Counted from the stretch's first letter, positions 11,501-26,437 are shown. The stretch is 62,000 nucleotides of DNA from Mesostigma viride (GCA_009746045.1 RPFO01000090.1:1166025-1228024), one strand, 5' to 3'. The notes: generated from the letters alone by a model not told the origin. Numbers and translations: made by a program.

Positions 11501-14500
11501 CCTACGTACATGGATGTCAAGGAATAGTAAATGATGAGGATTCAGGCTCCCATGGTGTCATCATGGCCCGTCTACGTACATGGATGTCAAGGAATAGTAA
11601 ATGAGGAGGATTCAGGCTCCCATGGTGTCATCATGGCCCGTGTACGTACATGGATGGCATGTATGTAATTAATGAGGAGGATTCAGGCTCCCATGGTGTC
11701 ATCATGGCTGGCCTACGTACATGGATGTCAAAGAAAAAGAAATGATGAGGATTCAGGCTCCCATGGTGTCATCATGGCTGGCCTACGTACATGGATGTCT
11801 CATAAAATAAATGATGAGGATTCAGGCTCCCATGGTGTCATCATGGCTTGTCTACCTACATTGTTGGCATGTATGTAATTAATGATGAGGATTCAGGCTC
11901 CCATGGTGTCTCCATGGCTGGCCTACGTACATGAATGGCATTTATGTAATTAATGATGAGGATTCAGGCTCCCATGGTGTCATCATGGCCCGTCTACGTA
12001 CATGGATGGCATTTATGTAATTAATGATGAGGATTCAGGCTCCCATGGTGTCATCATGGCTTGTCTACGTACATGGTTGGCATTTATGTAATTAATGGAG
12101 GATTCAGGCTCCCATGGTGTCATCATGGCCCGTCTACTTACATGGATGGCATTTATGTAATTAATGATGAGGATTCAGGCTCCCATGGGTCATCATGGCT
12201 TGTCTACGTACATGGTTGGCATTTATGTAATTAATGAGGAGGATTCAGGCTCCCATGGTGTCTCCATGGCTGGCCTACGTACATGGATGTCAAGGAATAG
12301 TAAATGATGAGGATTCAGGCTCCCATGGTGTCATCATGGCTTGTCTACCTACATGGTTGGCATTTATGTAACCTGAATCCTCTCATTAAGAAAATGAAGA
12401 GGATTCAGGCTCCATTGGTGTCATCATGGCTGGCCTACGTACATGGATGTCAAGGAATAGTAAATGATGAGGATTCAGGCTCCCATGGTGTCATCATGGC
12501 CCGTCTACGTACATGGATGTCAAGGAATAGTAAATGATGAGGATTCAGGCTCCCATGGGTCATCATGGCTTGTCTACGTACATGGTTGGCATTTATGTAA
12601 TTAACGAGGAGGATTCAGGCTCCATTGGTGTCATCATGGCTGGCCTACGTACATGGATGTCAAGGAATAGTAAATGATGAGGATTCAGGCTCCCATGGTG
12701 TCATCATGGCTTGTCTACGTACATGGTTGGCATTTATGTAATTAATGAGGAGGATTCAGGCTCCCATGGTGTCTCCATGGCTGGCCTACGTACATGGATG
12801 TCAAGGAATAGTAAATGATGAGGATTCAGGCTCCCATGGTGTCATCATGGCCTGTCTACGTACATGGATGGCATGTATGTAATTAATGATGAGGATTCAG
12901 GCTCCCATGGTGTCATCATGGCTTGTCTACGTACATGGTTGGCATTTATGTAATTAATGAGGAGGATTCAGGCTCCCATGGTGTCATCATGGCTTGTCTA
13001 CGTACATGGATGGCATGTATGTAATTAATGATGAGGATTCAGGCTCCCATGGTGTCATCATGGCTTGTCTACGTACATGGTTGGCATTTATGTAATTAAT
13101 GAGGAGGATTCAGGCTCCCATGGTGTCATCATGGCTTGTCTACGTACATGGTTGGCATTTATGTAATTAATGATGAGGATTCAGGCTCCCATGGTGTCTC
13201 CATGGCTGGCCTACGTACATGGATGTCAAGGAATAGTAAATGATAAGGATTCAGGCTCCCATGGTGTCATCATGGCCCGTCTACGTACATGGATGGCATT
13301 TATGTAATTAATGATGAGGATTCAGGCTCCCATGGGTCATCATGGCTTGTCTACGTACATGGTTGGCATTTATGTAATTAATGAGGAGGATTCAGGCTCC
13401 CATGGTGTCTCCATGGCTGGCCTACGTACATGGATGTCAAGGAATAGTAAATGATGAGGATTCAGGCTCCCATGGTGTCATCATGGCCTGTCTACGTACA
13501 TGGATGGCATGTATGTAATTAATAATGAGGATTCAGGCTCCCATGGTGTCATCATGGCTTGTCTACGTACATGGTTGGCATTTATGTAATTAATGAGGAG
13601 GATTCAGGCTCCCATGGTGTCATCATGGCTTGTCTACGTACATGGTTGGCATTTATGTAATTAATGATGAGGATTCAGGCTCCCATGGTGTCTCCATGGC
13701 TGGCCTACGTACATGGATGTCAAGGAATAGTAAATGATGAGGATTCAGGCTCCCATGGTGTCATCATGGCCCGTGTACGTACATGGATGGCATGTATGTA
13801 ATTAATGAGGAGGATTCAGGCTCCCATGGTGTCATCATGGCTGGCCTACGTACATGGATGTCAAAGAAAAAGAAATGATGAGGATTCAGGCTCCCATGGT
13901 GTCATCATGGCTGGCCTACGTACATGGATGTCTCATAAAATAAATGATGAGGATTCAGGCTCCCATGGTGTCATCATGGCTTGTCTACCTACATTGTTGG
14001 CATGTATGTAATTAATGATGAGGATTCAGGCTCCCATGGTGTCTCCATGGCTGGCCTACGTACATGAATGGCATTTATGTAATTAATGATGAGGATTCAG
14101 GCTCCCATGGTGTCATCATGGCCCGTCTACGTACATGGATGGCATTTATGTAATTAATGATGAGGATTCAGGCTCCCATGGTGTCATCATGGCTTGTCTA
14201 CGTACATGGTTGGCATTTATGTAATTAATGAGGAGGATTCAGGCTCCCATGGTGTCATCATGGCCCGTCTACTTACATGGATGGCATTTATGTAATTAAT
14301 GATGAGGATTCAGGCTCCCATGGGGTCATCATGGCTTGTCTACGTACATGGTTGGCATTTATGTAATTAATGAGGAGGATTCAGGCTCCCATGGTGTCTC
14401 CATGGCTGGCCTACGTACATGGATGTCAAGGAATAGTAAATGATGAGGATTCAGGCTCCCATGGTGTCATCATGGCCCGTCTACGTACATGGATGGCATT

Positions 14501-17500
14501 TATGTAATTAATGATGAGGATTCAGGCTCCCATGGGGTCATCATGGCTTGTCTACGTACATGGTTGGCATTTATGTAATTAATGAGGAGGATTCAGGCTC
14601 CCATGGTGTCTCCATGGCTGGCCTACGTACATGGATGTCAAGGAATAGTAAATGATGAGGATTCAGGCTCCCATGGTGTCATCATGGCCTGTCTACGTAC
14701 ATGGATGGCATGTATGTAATTAATGATGAGGATTCAGGCTCCCATGGTGTCATCATGGCTTGTCTACGTACATGGATGGCATGTATGTAATTAATGATGA
14801 GGATTCAGGCTCCATTGGTGTCATCATGGCTGGCCTACGTATGTACATGGATGTCAAAGAAAAAAAAAATGATGAGGATTCAGGCTCCCATGGTGTCATC
14901 ATTGCCCGTGTATGTACATGGTTGGCATTTATGTAATTAATGATGAGGATTCAGGCTCCATTGGTGTCATCATTGCCCGTGTATGTACATGGTTGGCATT
15001 TATGTATGTAATTAATGATGAGGATTCAGGCTCCATTGGTGTCATCATGGCTGGCCTACGTATGTACATGGATGTCAAAGAAAAAAAAATGATGAGGATT
15101 CAGGCTCCCATGGTGTCATCATGGCCCGTCTACGTACATGGATGTCAAGGAATAGTAAATGATGAGGATTCAGGCTCCCATGGTGTCAGATGTCATGGCC
15201 TGTCTACGTACATGGATGGCATGTATGTAATTAATGATGAGAATTCAGGCTCCATTGGTGTCATCATGGCTGGCCTACGTATGTACATGGATGTCAAAGA
15301 AAAAAAAATGATGAGGATTCAGGCTCCCATGGTGTCATCATGGCCCGTCTACGTACATGGATGTCAAGGAATAGTAAATGATGAGGATTCAGGCTCCCAT
15401 GGTGTCATCATGGCCTGTCTACGTACATGGATGGCATGTATGTATTTAATGATGAGGATTCAGGCTCCCATGGTGTCATCATGGCTGGCCTACGTACATG
15501 GATGTCTCAGAAAAAAAATGATGAGGATTCAGGCTCCCATGGTGTCATCATGGCTGGCCTACGTACATGGATGTCAAAGAAAAAAAAATGATGAGGATTC
15601 AGGCTCCCGTGGTGTCATTATGGCCCGTCTACGTGTTGTTGGCATGTATGAAATTAATGATGAGGATTCAGGCTCCCATAGTGTCATCATGGCTGGCCTA
15701 CGTACATGGTTGGCATTTATGTAATTAATGATGAGGATTCAGGCTCCCATGGTGTCATCATTGCCCGTGTATGTACATGGTTGGCATTTATGTAATTAAT
15801 GATGAGGATTCAGGCTCCATTGGTGTCATCATGGCCCGTCTACGTACATGGACCGTGGCATTTATGTATTTAATGATGAGGATTCAGGCTCCCATGGGGT
15901 CATTGATGATCATGGCATTTATGTATGTAATTAATGATGAGGATTCAGGCTCCATTGGTGTCATCATGGCTGGCCTACGTATGTACATGGATGTCAAAGA
16001 AAAAAAAATGATGAGGATTCAGGCTCCCATGGTGTCATCATGGCCCGTCTACGTACATGGATGTCAAGGAATAGTAAATGAGGAGGATTCAGGCTCCCAT
16101 GGTGTCATCATGGCCCGTGTACGTACATGGATGGCATGTATGTAATTAATGAGGAGGATTCAGGCTCCCATGGTGTCATCATGGCTGGCCTACGTACATG
16201 GATGTCAAAGAAAAAGAAATGATGAGGATTCAGGCTCCCATGGTGTCATCATGGCTGGCCTACGTACATGGATGTCTCATAAAATAAATGATGAGGATTC
16301 AGGCTCCCATGGTGTCATCATGGCTTGTCTACCTACATTGTTGGCATGTATGTAATTAATGATGAGGATTCAGGCTCCCATGGTGTCTCCATGGCTGGCC
16401 TACGTACATGAATGGCATTTATGTAATTAATGATGAGGATTCAGGCTCCCATGGTGTCATCATGGCCCGTCTACGTACATGGATGGCATTTATGTAATTA
16501 ATGATGAGGATTCAGGCTCCCATGGTGTCATCATGGCTTGTCTACGTACATGGATGGCATGTATGTAATTAATGATGAGGATTCAGGCTCCCATGGTGTC
16601 ATCATGGCTTGTCTACGTACATGGTTGGCATTTATGTAATTAATGAGGAGGATTCAGGCTCCCATGGTGTCATCATGGCTTGTCTACGTACATGGTTGGC
16701 ATTTATGTAATTAATGATGAGGATTCAGGCTCCCATGGTGTCTCCATGGCTGGCCTACGTACATGGATGTCAAGGAATAGTAAATGATAAGGATTCAGGC
16801 TCCCATGGTGTCATCATGGCCCGTCTACGTACATGGATGGCATTTATGTAATTAATGATGAGGATTCAGGCTCCCATGGGGTCATCATGGCTTGTCTACG
16901 TACATGGTTGGCATTTATGTAATTAATGAGGAGGATTCAGGCTCCCATGGTGTCTCCATGGCTGGCCTACGTACATGGATGTCAAGGAATAGTAAATGAT
17001 GAGGATTCAGGCTCCCATGGTGTCATCATGGCCTGTCTACGTACATGGATGGCATGTATGTAATTAATGATGAGGATTCAGGCTCCCATGGTGTCATCAT
17101 GGCTTGTCTACGTACATGGTTGGCATTTATGTAATTAATGAGGAGGATTCAGGCTCCCATGGTGTCATCATGGCTTGTCTACGTACATGGTTGGCATTTA
17201 TGTAATTAATGATGAGGATTCAGGCTCCCATGGTGTCTCCATGGCTGGCCTACGTACATGGATGTCAAGGAATAGTAAATGATGAGGATTCAGGCTCCCA
17301 TGGTGTCATCATGGCCCGTGTACGTACATGGATGGCATGTATGTAATTAATGAGGAGGATTCAGGCTCCCATGGTGTCATCATGGCTGGCCTACGTACAT
17401 GGATGTCAAAGAAAAAGAAATGATGAGGATTCAGGCTCCCATGGTGTCATCATGGCTGGCCTACGTACATGGATGTCTCATAAAATAAATGATGAGGATT

Positions 17501-20500
17501 CAGGCTCCCATGGTGTCATCATGGCTTGTCTACCTACATTGTTGGCATGTATGTAATTAATGATGAGGATTCAGGCTCCCATGGTGTCTCCATGGCTGGC
17601 CTACGTACATGAATGGCATTTATGTAATTAATGATGAGGATTCAGGCTCCCATGGTGTCATCATGGCCCGTCTACGTACATGGATGGCATTTATGTAATT
17701 AATGATGAGGATTCAGGCTCCCATGGTGTCATCATGGCTTGTCTACGTACATGGTTGGCATTTATGTAATTAATGAGGAGGATTCAGGCTCCCATGGTGT
17801 CATCATGGCCCGTCTACTTACATGGATGGCATTTATGTAATTAATGATGAGGATTCAGGCTCTCATGGGTCATCATGGCTTGTCTACGTACATGGTTGGC
17901 ATTTATGTAATTAATGAGGAGGATTCAGGCTCCCATGGTGTCTCCATGGCTGGCCTACGTACATGGATGTCAAGGAATAGTAAATGATGAGGATTCAGGC
18001 TCCCATGGTGTCATCATGGCTTGTCTACGTACATGGATGGCATTTATGTAATTAATGATGAGGATTCAGGCTCCCATGGGGTCATCATGGCTTGTCTACG
18101 TACATGGTTGGCATTTATGTAATTAATGAGGAGGATTCAGGCTCCCATGGTGTCTCCATGGCTGGCCTACGTACATGGATGTCAAGGAATAGTAAATGAT
18201 GAGGATTCAGGCTCCCATGGTGTCATCATGGCCTGTCTACGTACATGGATGGCATGTATGTAATTAATGATGAGGATTCAGGCTCCCATGGTGTCATCAT
18301 GGCTTGTCTACGTACATGGATGGCATGTATGTAATTAATGATGAGGATTCAGGCTCCATTGGTGTCATCATGGCTGGCCTACGTATGTACATGGATGTCA
18401 AAGAAAAAAAAAATGATGAGGATTCAGGCTCCCATGGTGTCATCATTGCCCGTGTATGTACATGGTTGGCATTTATGTAATTAATGATGAGGATTCAGGC
18501 TCCATTGGTGTCATCATTGCCCGTGTATGTACATGGTTGGCATTTATGTATGTAATTAATGATGAGGATTCAGGCTCCATTGGTGTCATCATGGCTGGCC
18601 TACGTATGTACATGGATGTCAAAGAAAAAAAAATGATGAGGATTCAGGCTCCCATGGTGTCATCATGGCCCGTCTACGTACATGGATGTCAAGGAATAGT
18701 AAATGATGAGGATTCAGGCTCCCATGGTGTCAGATGTCATGGCCTGTCTACGTACATGGATGGCATGTATGTAATTAATGATGAGAATTCAGGCTCCATT
18801 GGTGTCATCATGGCTGGCCTACGTATGTACATGGATGTCAAAGAAAAAAAAATGATGAGGATTCAGGCTCCCATGGTGTCATCATGGCCCGTCTACGTAC
18901 ATGGATGTCAAGGAATAGTAAATGATGAGGATTCAGGCTCCCATGGTGTCATCATGGCCTGTCTACGTACATGGATGGCATGTATGTATTTAATGATGAG
19001 GATTCAGGCTCCCATGGTGTCATCATGGCTGGCCTACGTACATGGATGTCTCAGAAAAAAAATGATGAGGATTCAGGCTCCCATGGTGTCATCATGGCTG
19101 GCCTACGTACATGGATGTCAAAGAAAAAAAATGATGAGGATTCAGGCTCCCGTGGTGTCATTATGGCCCGTCTACGTGTTGTTGGCATGTATGAAATTAA
19201 TGATGAGGATTCAGGCTCCCATAGTGTCATCATGGCTGGCCTACGTACATGGTTGGCATTTATGTAATTAATGATGAGGATTCAGGCTCCCATGGTGTCA
19301 TCATTGCCCGTGTATGTACATGGTTGGCATTTATGTAATTAATGATGAGGATTCAGGCTCCATTGGTGTCATCATGGCTGGCCTACGTACATGGATGTCA
19401 AGGAATAGTAAATGATGAGGATTCAGGCTCCCATGGTGTCATCATGGCCCGTCTACGTACATGGATGTCAAGGAATAGTAAATGATGAGGATTCAGGCTC
19501 CCATGGGGTCATCATGGCTTGTCTACGTACATGGTTGGCATTTATGTAATTAACGAGGAGGATTCAGGCTCCATTGGTGTCATCATGGCTGGCCTACGTA
19601 CATGGATGTCAAGGAATAGTAAATGATGAGGATTCAGGCTCCCATGGTGTCATCATGGCTTGTCTACGTACATGGTTGGCATTTATGTAATTAATGATGA
19701 GGATTCAGGCTCCCATGGTGTCTCCATGGCTGGCCTACGTACATGGATGTCAAGGAATAGTAAATGATGAGGATTCAGGCTCCCATGGTGTCATCATGGC
19801 CTGTCTACGTACATGGATGGCATGTATGTAATTAATGATGAGGATTCAGGCTCCCATGGTGTCATCATGGCTTGTCTACGTACATGGTTGGCATTTATGT
19901 AATTAATGAGGAGGATTCAGGCTCCCATGGTGTCATCATGGCTTGTCTACGTACATGGTTGGCATTTATGTAATTAATGATGAGGATTCAGGCTCCCATG
20001 GTGTCTCCATGGCTGGCCTACGTACATGGATGTCAAGGAATAGTAAATGATAAGGATTCAGGCTCCCATGGTGTCATCATGGCCCGTCTACGTACATGGA
20101 TGGCATTTATGTAATTAATGATGAGGATTCAGGCTCCCATGGGGTCATCATGGCTTGTCTACGTACATGGTTGGCATTTATGTAATTAATGAGGAGGATT
20201 CAGGCTCCCATGGTGTCTCCATGGCTGGCCTACGTACATGGATGTCAAGGAATAGTAAATGATGAGGATTCAGGCTCCCATGGTGTCATCATGGCCTGTC
20301 TACGTACATGGATGGCATGTATGTAATTAATGATGAGGATTCAGGCTCCCATGGTGTCATCATGGCTTGTCTACGTACATGGTTGGCATTTATGTAATTA
20401 ATGAGGAGGATTCAGGCTCCCATGGTGTCATCATGGCTTGTCTACGTACATGGTTGGCATTTATGTAATTAATGATGAGGATTCAGGCTCCCATGGTGTC

Positions 20501-23500
20501 TCCATGGCTGGCCTACGTACATGGATGTCAAGGAATAGTAAATGATGAGGATTCAGGCTCCCATGGTGTCATCATGGCCCGTGTACGTACATGGATGGCA
20601 TGTATGTAATTAATGATGAGGATTCAGGCTCCCATGGTGTCATCATGGCTGGCCTACGTACATGGATGTCAAAGAAAAAGAAATGATGAGGATTCAGGCT
20701 CCCATGGTGTCATCATGGCTGGCCTACGTACATGGATGTCTCATAAAATAAATGATGAGGATTCAGGCTCCCATGGTGTCATCATGGCTTGTCTACCTAC
20801 ATTGTTGGCATGTATGTAATTAATGATGAGGATTCAGGCTCCCATGGTGTCTCCATGGCTGGCCTACGTACATGGTTGGCATTTATGTAATTAATGATGA
20901 GGATTCAGGCTCCCATGGTGTCATCATGGCCCGTCTACGTACATGGATGGCATTTATGTAATTAATGATGAGGATTCAGGCTCCCATGGTGTCATCATTG
21001 CCCGTGTATGTACATGGTTGGCATTTATGTAATTAATGAGGAGGATTCAGGCTCCCATGGTGTCATCATGGCCCGTCTACTTACATGGATGGCATTTATG
21101 TAATTAATGATGAGGATTCAGGCTCCCATGGGGTCATCATGGCTTGTCTACGTACATGGTTGGCATTTATGTAATTAATGAGGAGGATTCAGGCTCCCAT
21201 GGTGTCTCCATGGCTGGCCTACGTACATGGATGTCAAGGAATAGTAAATGATGAGGATTCAGGCTCCCATGGTGTCATCATGGCCCGTCTACGTACATGG
21301 ATGGCATTTATGTAATTAATGATGAGGATTCAGGCTCCCATGGGGTCATCATGGCTTGTCTACGTACATGGTTGGCATTTATGTAATTAATGAGGAGGAT
21401 TCAGGCTCCCATGGTGTCTCCATGGCTGGCCTACGTACATGGATGTCAAGGAATAGTAAATGATGAGGATTCAGGCTCCCATGGTGTCATCATGGCCTGT
21501 CTACGTACATGGATGGCATGTATGTAATTAATGATGAGGATTCAGGCTCCCATGGTGTCATCATGGCTTGTCTACGTACATGGTTGGCATTTATGTAATT
21601 AATGAGGAGGATTCAGGCTCCCATGGTGTCATCATTGCCCGTGTATGTACATGGTTGGCATTTATGTAATTAATGATAAGGATTCAGGCTCCATTGGTGT
21701 CATCATTGCCCGTGTATGTACATGGTTGGCATTTATGTATGTAATTAATGATGAGGATTCAGGCTCCATTGGTGTCATCATGGCTGGCCTACGTATGTAC
21801 ATGGATGTCAAAGAAAAAAAAATGATGAGGATTCAGGCTCCCATGGTGTCATCATGGCCCGTCTACGTACATGGATGTCAAGGAATAGTAAATGATGAGG
21901 ATTCAGGCTCCCATGGTGTCAGATGTCATGGCCTGTCTACGTACATGGATGGCATGTATGTAATTAATGATGAGAATTCAGGCTCCATTGGTGTCATCAT
22001 GGCTGGCCTACGTATGTACATGGATGTCAAAGAAAAAAAAATGATGAGGATTCAGGCTCCCATGGTGTCATCATGGCCCGTCTACGTACATGGATGTCAA
22101 GGAATAGTAAATGATGAGGATTCAGGCTCCCATGGTGTCATCATGGCCTGTCTACGTACATGGATGGCATGTATGTATTTAATGATGAGGATTCAGGCTC
22201 CCATGGTGTCATCATGGCTGGCCTACGTACATGGATGTCTCAGAAAAAAAATGATGAGGATTCAGGCTCCCATGGTGTCATCATGGCTGGCCTACGTACA
22301 TGGATGTCAAAGAAAAAAAAATGATGAGGATTCAGGCTCCCGTGGTGTCATTATGGCCCGTCTACGTGTTGTTGGCATGTATGAAATTAATGATGAGGAT
22401 TCAGGCTCCCATAGTGTCATCATGGCTGGCCTACGTACATGGTTGGCATTTATGTAATTAATGATGAGGATTCAGGCTCCCATGGTGTCATCATTGCCCG
22501 TGTATGTACATGGTTGGCATTTATGTAATTAATGATGAGGATTCAGGCTCCATTGGTGTCATCATGGCCCGTCTACGTACATGGACCGTGGCATTTATGT
22601 ATTTAATGATGAGGATTCAGGCTCCCATGGGGTCATTGATGATCATGGCATTTATGTATGTAATTAATGATGAGGATTCAGGCTCCATTGGTGTCATCAT
22701 GGCTGGCCTACGTATGTACATGGATGTCAAAGAAAAAAAATGAAGAGGATTCAGGCTCCCATGGTGTCATCATGGCCCGTCTACGTACATGGATGTCAAG
22801 GAATAGTAAATGATGAGGATTCAGGCTCCCATGGTGTCAGATGTCATGGCCTGTCTACGTACATGGATGGCATGTATGTATTTAATGATGAGGATTCAGG
22901 CTCCCATGGTGTCATCATGGCTGGCCTACGTACATGGATGTCTCAGAAAAAAAATGATGAGGATTCAGGCTCCCATGGTGTCATCATGGCTGGCCTACGT
23001 ACATGGATGTCAAAGAAAAAAAAATGATCAGGATTCAGGCTCCCGTGGTGTCATTATGGCCCGTCTACGTGTTGTTGGCATGTATGAAATTAATGATGAG
23101 GATTCAGGCTCCCACAGTGTCATCATGGCTGGCCTACGTACATGGTTGGCATTTATGTAATTAATGATGAGGATTCAGGCTCCCATGGTGTCAGATGTCA
23201 TGGCCTGTCTACGTACATGGATGGCATGTATGTAATTAATGATGAGAATTCAGGCTCCATTGGTGTCATCATGGCTGGCCTACGTATGTACATGGATGTC
23301 AAAGAAAAAAAAATGATGAGGATTCAGGCTCCCATGGTGTCATCATGGCCCGTCTACGTACATGGATGTCAAGGAATAGTAAATGATGAGGATTCAGGCT
23401 CCCATGGTGTCATCATGGCCTGTCTACGTACATGGATGGCATGTATGTATTTAATGATGAGGATTCAGGCTCCCATGGTGTCATCATGGCTGGCCTACGT

Positions 23501-24634
23501 ACATGGATGTCTCAGAAAAAAATGATGAGGATTCAGGCTCCCATGGTGTCATCATGGCTGGCCTACGTACATGGATGTCAAAGAAAAAAAAATGATGAGG
23601 ATTCAGGCTCCCGTGGTGTCATTATGGCCCGTCTACGTGTTGTTGGCATGTATGAAATTAATGATGAGGATTCAGGCTCCCATAGTGTCATCATGGCTGG
23701 CCTACGTACATGGTTGGCATTTATGTAATTAATGATGAGGATTCAGGCTCCCATGGTGTCATCATTGCCCGTGTATGTACATGGTTGGCATTTATGTAAT
23801 TAATGATGAGGATTCAGGCTCCATTGGTGTCATCATGGCCCGTCTACGTACATGGACCGTGGCATTTATGTATTTAATGATGAGGATTCAGGCTCCCATG
23901 GGGTCATTGATGATCATGGCATTTATGTATGTAATTAATGATGAGGATTCAGGCTCCATTGGTGTCATCATGGCTGGCCTACGTATGTACATGGATGTCA
24001 AAGAAAAAAAAATGAAGAGGATTCAGGCTCCCATGGTGTCATCATGGCCCGTCTACGTACATGGATGTCAAGGAATAGTAAATGATGAGGATTCAGGCTC
24101 CCATGGTGTCAGATGTCATGGCCTGTCTACGTACATGGATGGCATGTATGTATTTAATGATGAGGATTCAGGCTCCCATGGTGTCATCATGGCTGGCCTA
24201 CGTACATGGATGTCTCAGAAAAAAAATGATGAGGATTCAGGCTCCCATGGTGTCATCATGGCTGGCCTACGTACATGGATGTCAAAGAAAAAAAAATGAT
24301 CAGGATTCAGGCTCCCGTGGTGTCATTATGGCCCGTCTACGTGTTGTTGGCATGTATGAAATTAATGATGAGGATTCAGGCTCCCACAGTGTCTGACATC
24401 ATGGCTGGCCTACGTACATGGTTGGCATTTATGTAATTAATGATGAGGATTCAGGCTCCCATGGTGTCATCATTGCCCGTGTATGTACATGGTTGGCATT
24501 TATGTAATTAATGATGAGGATTCAGGCTCCATTGGTGTCATCATGGCCCGTCTACGTACATGGGTGGCATTTATGTATTTAATGATGAGGATTCAGGCTC
24601 CCATGGGGTCATCATGGCTTGTCTACGTACATGG
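8600..24634 (+). repeat. 71-bp minisatellite array, main part (16 kb), with higher-order structure
   Basis: More than 200 units of about 66-75 bp. Variants differ in the second half: TTGGCATTTATGTAATT, ATGTCAAGGAATAGTAA, ATGTCAAAGAAAAAAAA, ATGTCTCATAAAATAA and others. Variant blocks recur: a block ending in CCTACATTGTTGGC ends at 10308, 11878, 14011, 16355, 17556 and 20819; a block with CGTGTATGTACATGG begins at 14912, 18456 and 21645; 22810 and 24082 start copies 1,272 bp apart. Open frames of up to 271 codons are shadows of the repeat, with no conserved start or stop context. Confidence 0.97.
10804..10841. repeat. Hairpin inside the array, with a second copy at 12372-12409
   Basis: CCTGAATCCTCT and AGAGGATTCAGG face each other across 14 bases. 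This is a unit fragment inverted within the array, a small version of the inversion at the element centre. The second copy is 1,568 bp away, so it was duplicated with its higher-order block. Confidence 0.85.
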
Positions 24635-24904
24635 AGTCATATTGATTCATGGAACAATGAGATACCATTCTTAATTGAAAATTGTTCTTGATACTTTCAC
24701 ATGCATGCCCGGAATCGTGAATTTGTGCGGGTTTCCATGATGACAATCCTCATTGAATTCTTGAGCACACAATATTGAGCAATTTAGGGGCACTTCGGCA
24801 ATGTTGACCATTTTCATTCATGATCAATAAAATTAACATTTAATGCAATAAATACATATTCCACTCATTTTAATAAACCATGCAAAAACTTTACAAGCAC
24901 GCTC

Positions 24905-25775
24905 AAGCTAGGGGTGGGCTGGCATGCACGCGTGGGTGTGGGGGTGGGCTGGCATGCATGCGTGGGTGTGGGGGTGGGCTGGCATGCACGTGTGGGTGTG
25001 GGGGTGGGCTGGCATGCACGCGTGGGTGTGGGGGTGGGCTGGCATGCATGCGTGGGTGTGGGGGTGGGCTGGCATGCACGTGTGGGTGTGGGGGTGGGCT
25101 GGCATGCATGCGTGGGTGTGGGGTTGGGCTAGCCTGCATGCGTGGGTGTGGGGGGGGCTGGCATGCATGCGTGGGTGTGTGTGGGGGGCTAGCATGCATG
25201 CGTAAGTGTGGGGGGGGCTGGCATGCATGCGTGGGTGTGGGGGGGGCTGGCATGCATGCGTGGGTGTGTGTGGGGGGCTAGCATGCATGCGTAAGTGTGG
25301 GGGGGGCTGGCATGCATGCGTGGGTGTGTATGGGGGCTGGCATGCATGCGTGGGTGTGTGTGGGGGGCTAGCATGCATGCGTGGGTGTGTGGGGGGGCTG
25401 TCATGCATGCGTGGGTGTGTGTGGGGGCTGGCATCCATGCGTGGGTGTGTGGGGGGGCTAGCATGCATGCGTGGGTGTGGGGGTGGGCTAGCATGCATGC
25501 GTGGGTGTGGGGGGGGCGGTCATGCATGCGTGGGTGTGTGGGGGGCTGGCATGCATGCGTGGGTGTGGGGGGGCTAGCATGCATGCGTGGGTGTGGGGGT
25601 GGGCTAGCATGCATGCGTGGGTGTGAGTGTGGGCTAGCATGCATGCGTGGGTGTGGGGGGGGCTAGCATGCATGCGTGGGTGTGGGGGGGCCGGGGCCGG
25701 GGCTAGCATGCATGCGTGGGTGTGGGGGTGGGCTAGCATGCATGCGTGGGTGTGGGGGGGGCTAGCACGCCCCAC
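24905..25775. repeat. Minisatellite with GCATGC core, right arm
   Basis: About 29 units, the inverted counterpart of 6490-7262, with roughly three more units. On this strand the core reads GCATGCATGCGTGGGTG. Confidence 0.97.
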
Positions 25776-25982
25776 CCCTCCATCGGCACAGCCAGCCTTG
25801 TGAGTCTACCCTTAACAACAAGGCTGGTAGGACGACACGCCTGAGCAGCATATGTCATGCCTATCTCAGGCTAATAATGTGTGATTTTGTGCCAACAACC
25901 AAGTTGTTCCACCCAACAACACATTATAAACCCTCTTCCAAAATGCCCAACAAGCCGGACACGTGGAGGACCACACACGCAG

Positions 25983-25990
25983 TATATAAA
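25983..25990 (+). promoter_or_regulatory. TATA-like site facing outward, right arm
   Basis: TATATAAA in the context GCAGTATATAAAGAG, identical to the left-arm site and oriented away from the element centre. It lies about 450 bp before the small open frame at 26438. Confidence 0.35.
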
Positions 25991-26437
25991 GAGAAAATAA
26001 GCTGACTTTTTATCCAGCCAACCTGTGGCTAGCTGCTCTGGTTAGCATGACAAATGCTAACATTTACTCAGTGGGAAAGGTGAAGAGACCATTGGAACAG
26101 CCTACCTGACGCATGTGCCACCAAAGCATTGTGTCCCGCAAAATGCACACTGCCTCCTTTCTAACAAGCACGAGCCGCTCTCTTTAGGAGACAGGTGCCA
26201 GCTCGTCAGTGTCTGGGGAAAATGATGCCGCTGCTTAGGAAGACCGCGTGAATTTCCTCGAACACAACTGTCTATAAAGCAAAAGAAATTTCAGAGAAGC
26301 ATGGAAATAAAAGCATTACACCTTCCCGACAGGTTGCGGGCCACGCGCTGCAGAAAGCCAGCCACGTCACAGACGATTAACTAGCTAAAAGACACCCAGG
26401 AATCCAGCGATGCAGCGCCAGGACCCGCAACTTTCTG

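Noticed and set aside
7538-24634. CRISPR-like direct repeats
   Set aside because: The repeats are contiguous and there are no unique spacers or cas genes; the setting is eukaryotic.
8541-24674. Frames of up to 271 codons with NDEDSGSHGVIMAGLRTW repeats, which resemble a repeat protein
   Set aside because: Unit length is not a stable multiple of three, frames switch between units, and there is no signal peptide, constant start or conserved end. The periodicity is at DNA level.
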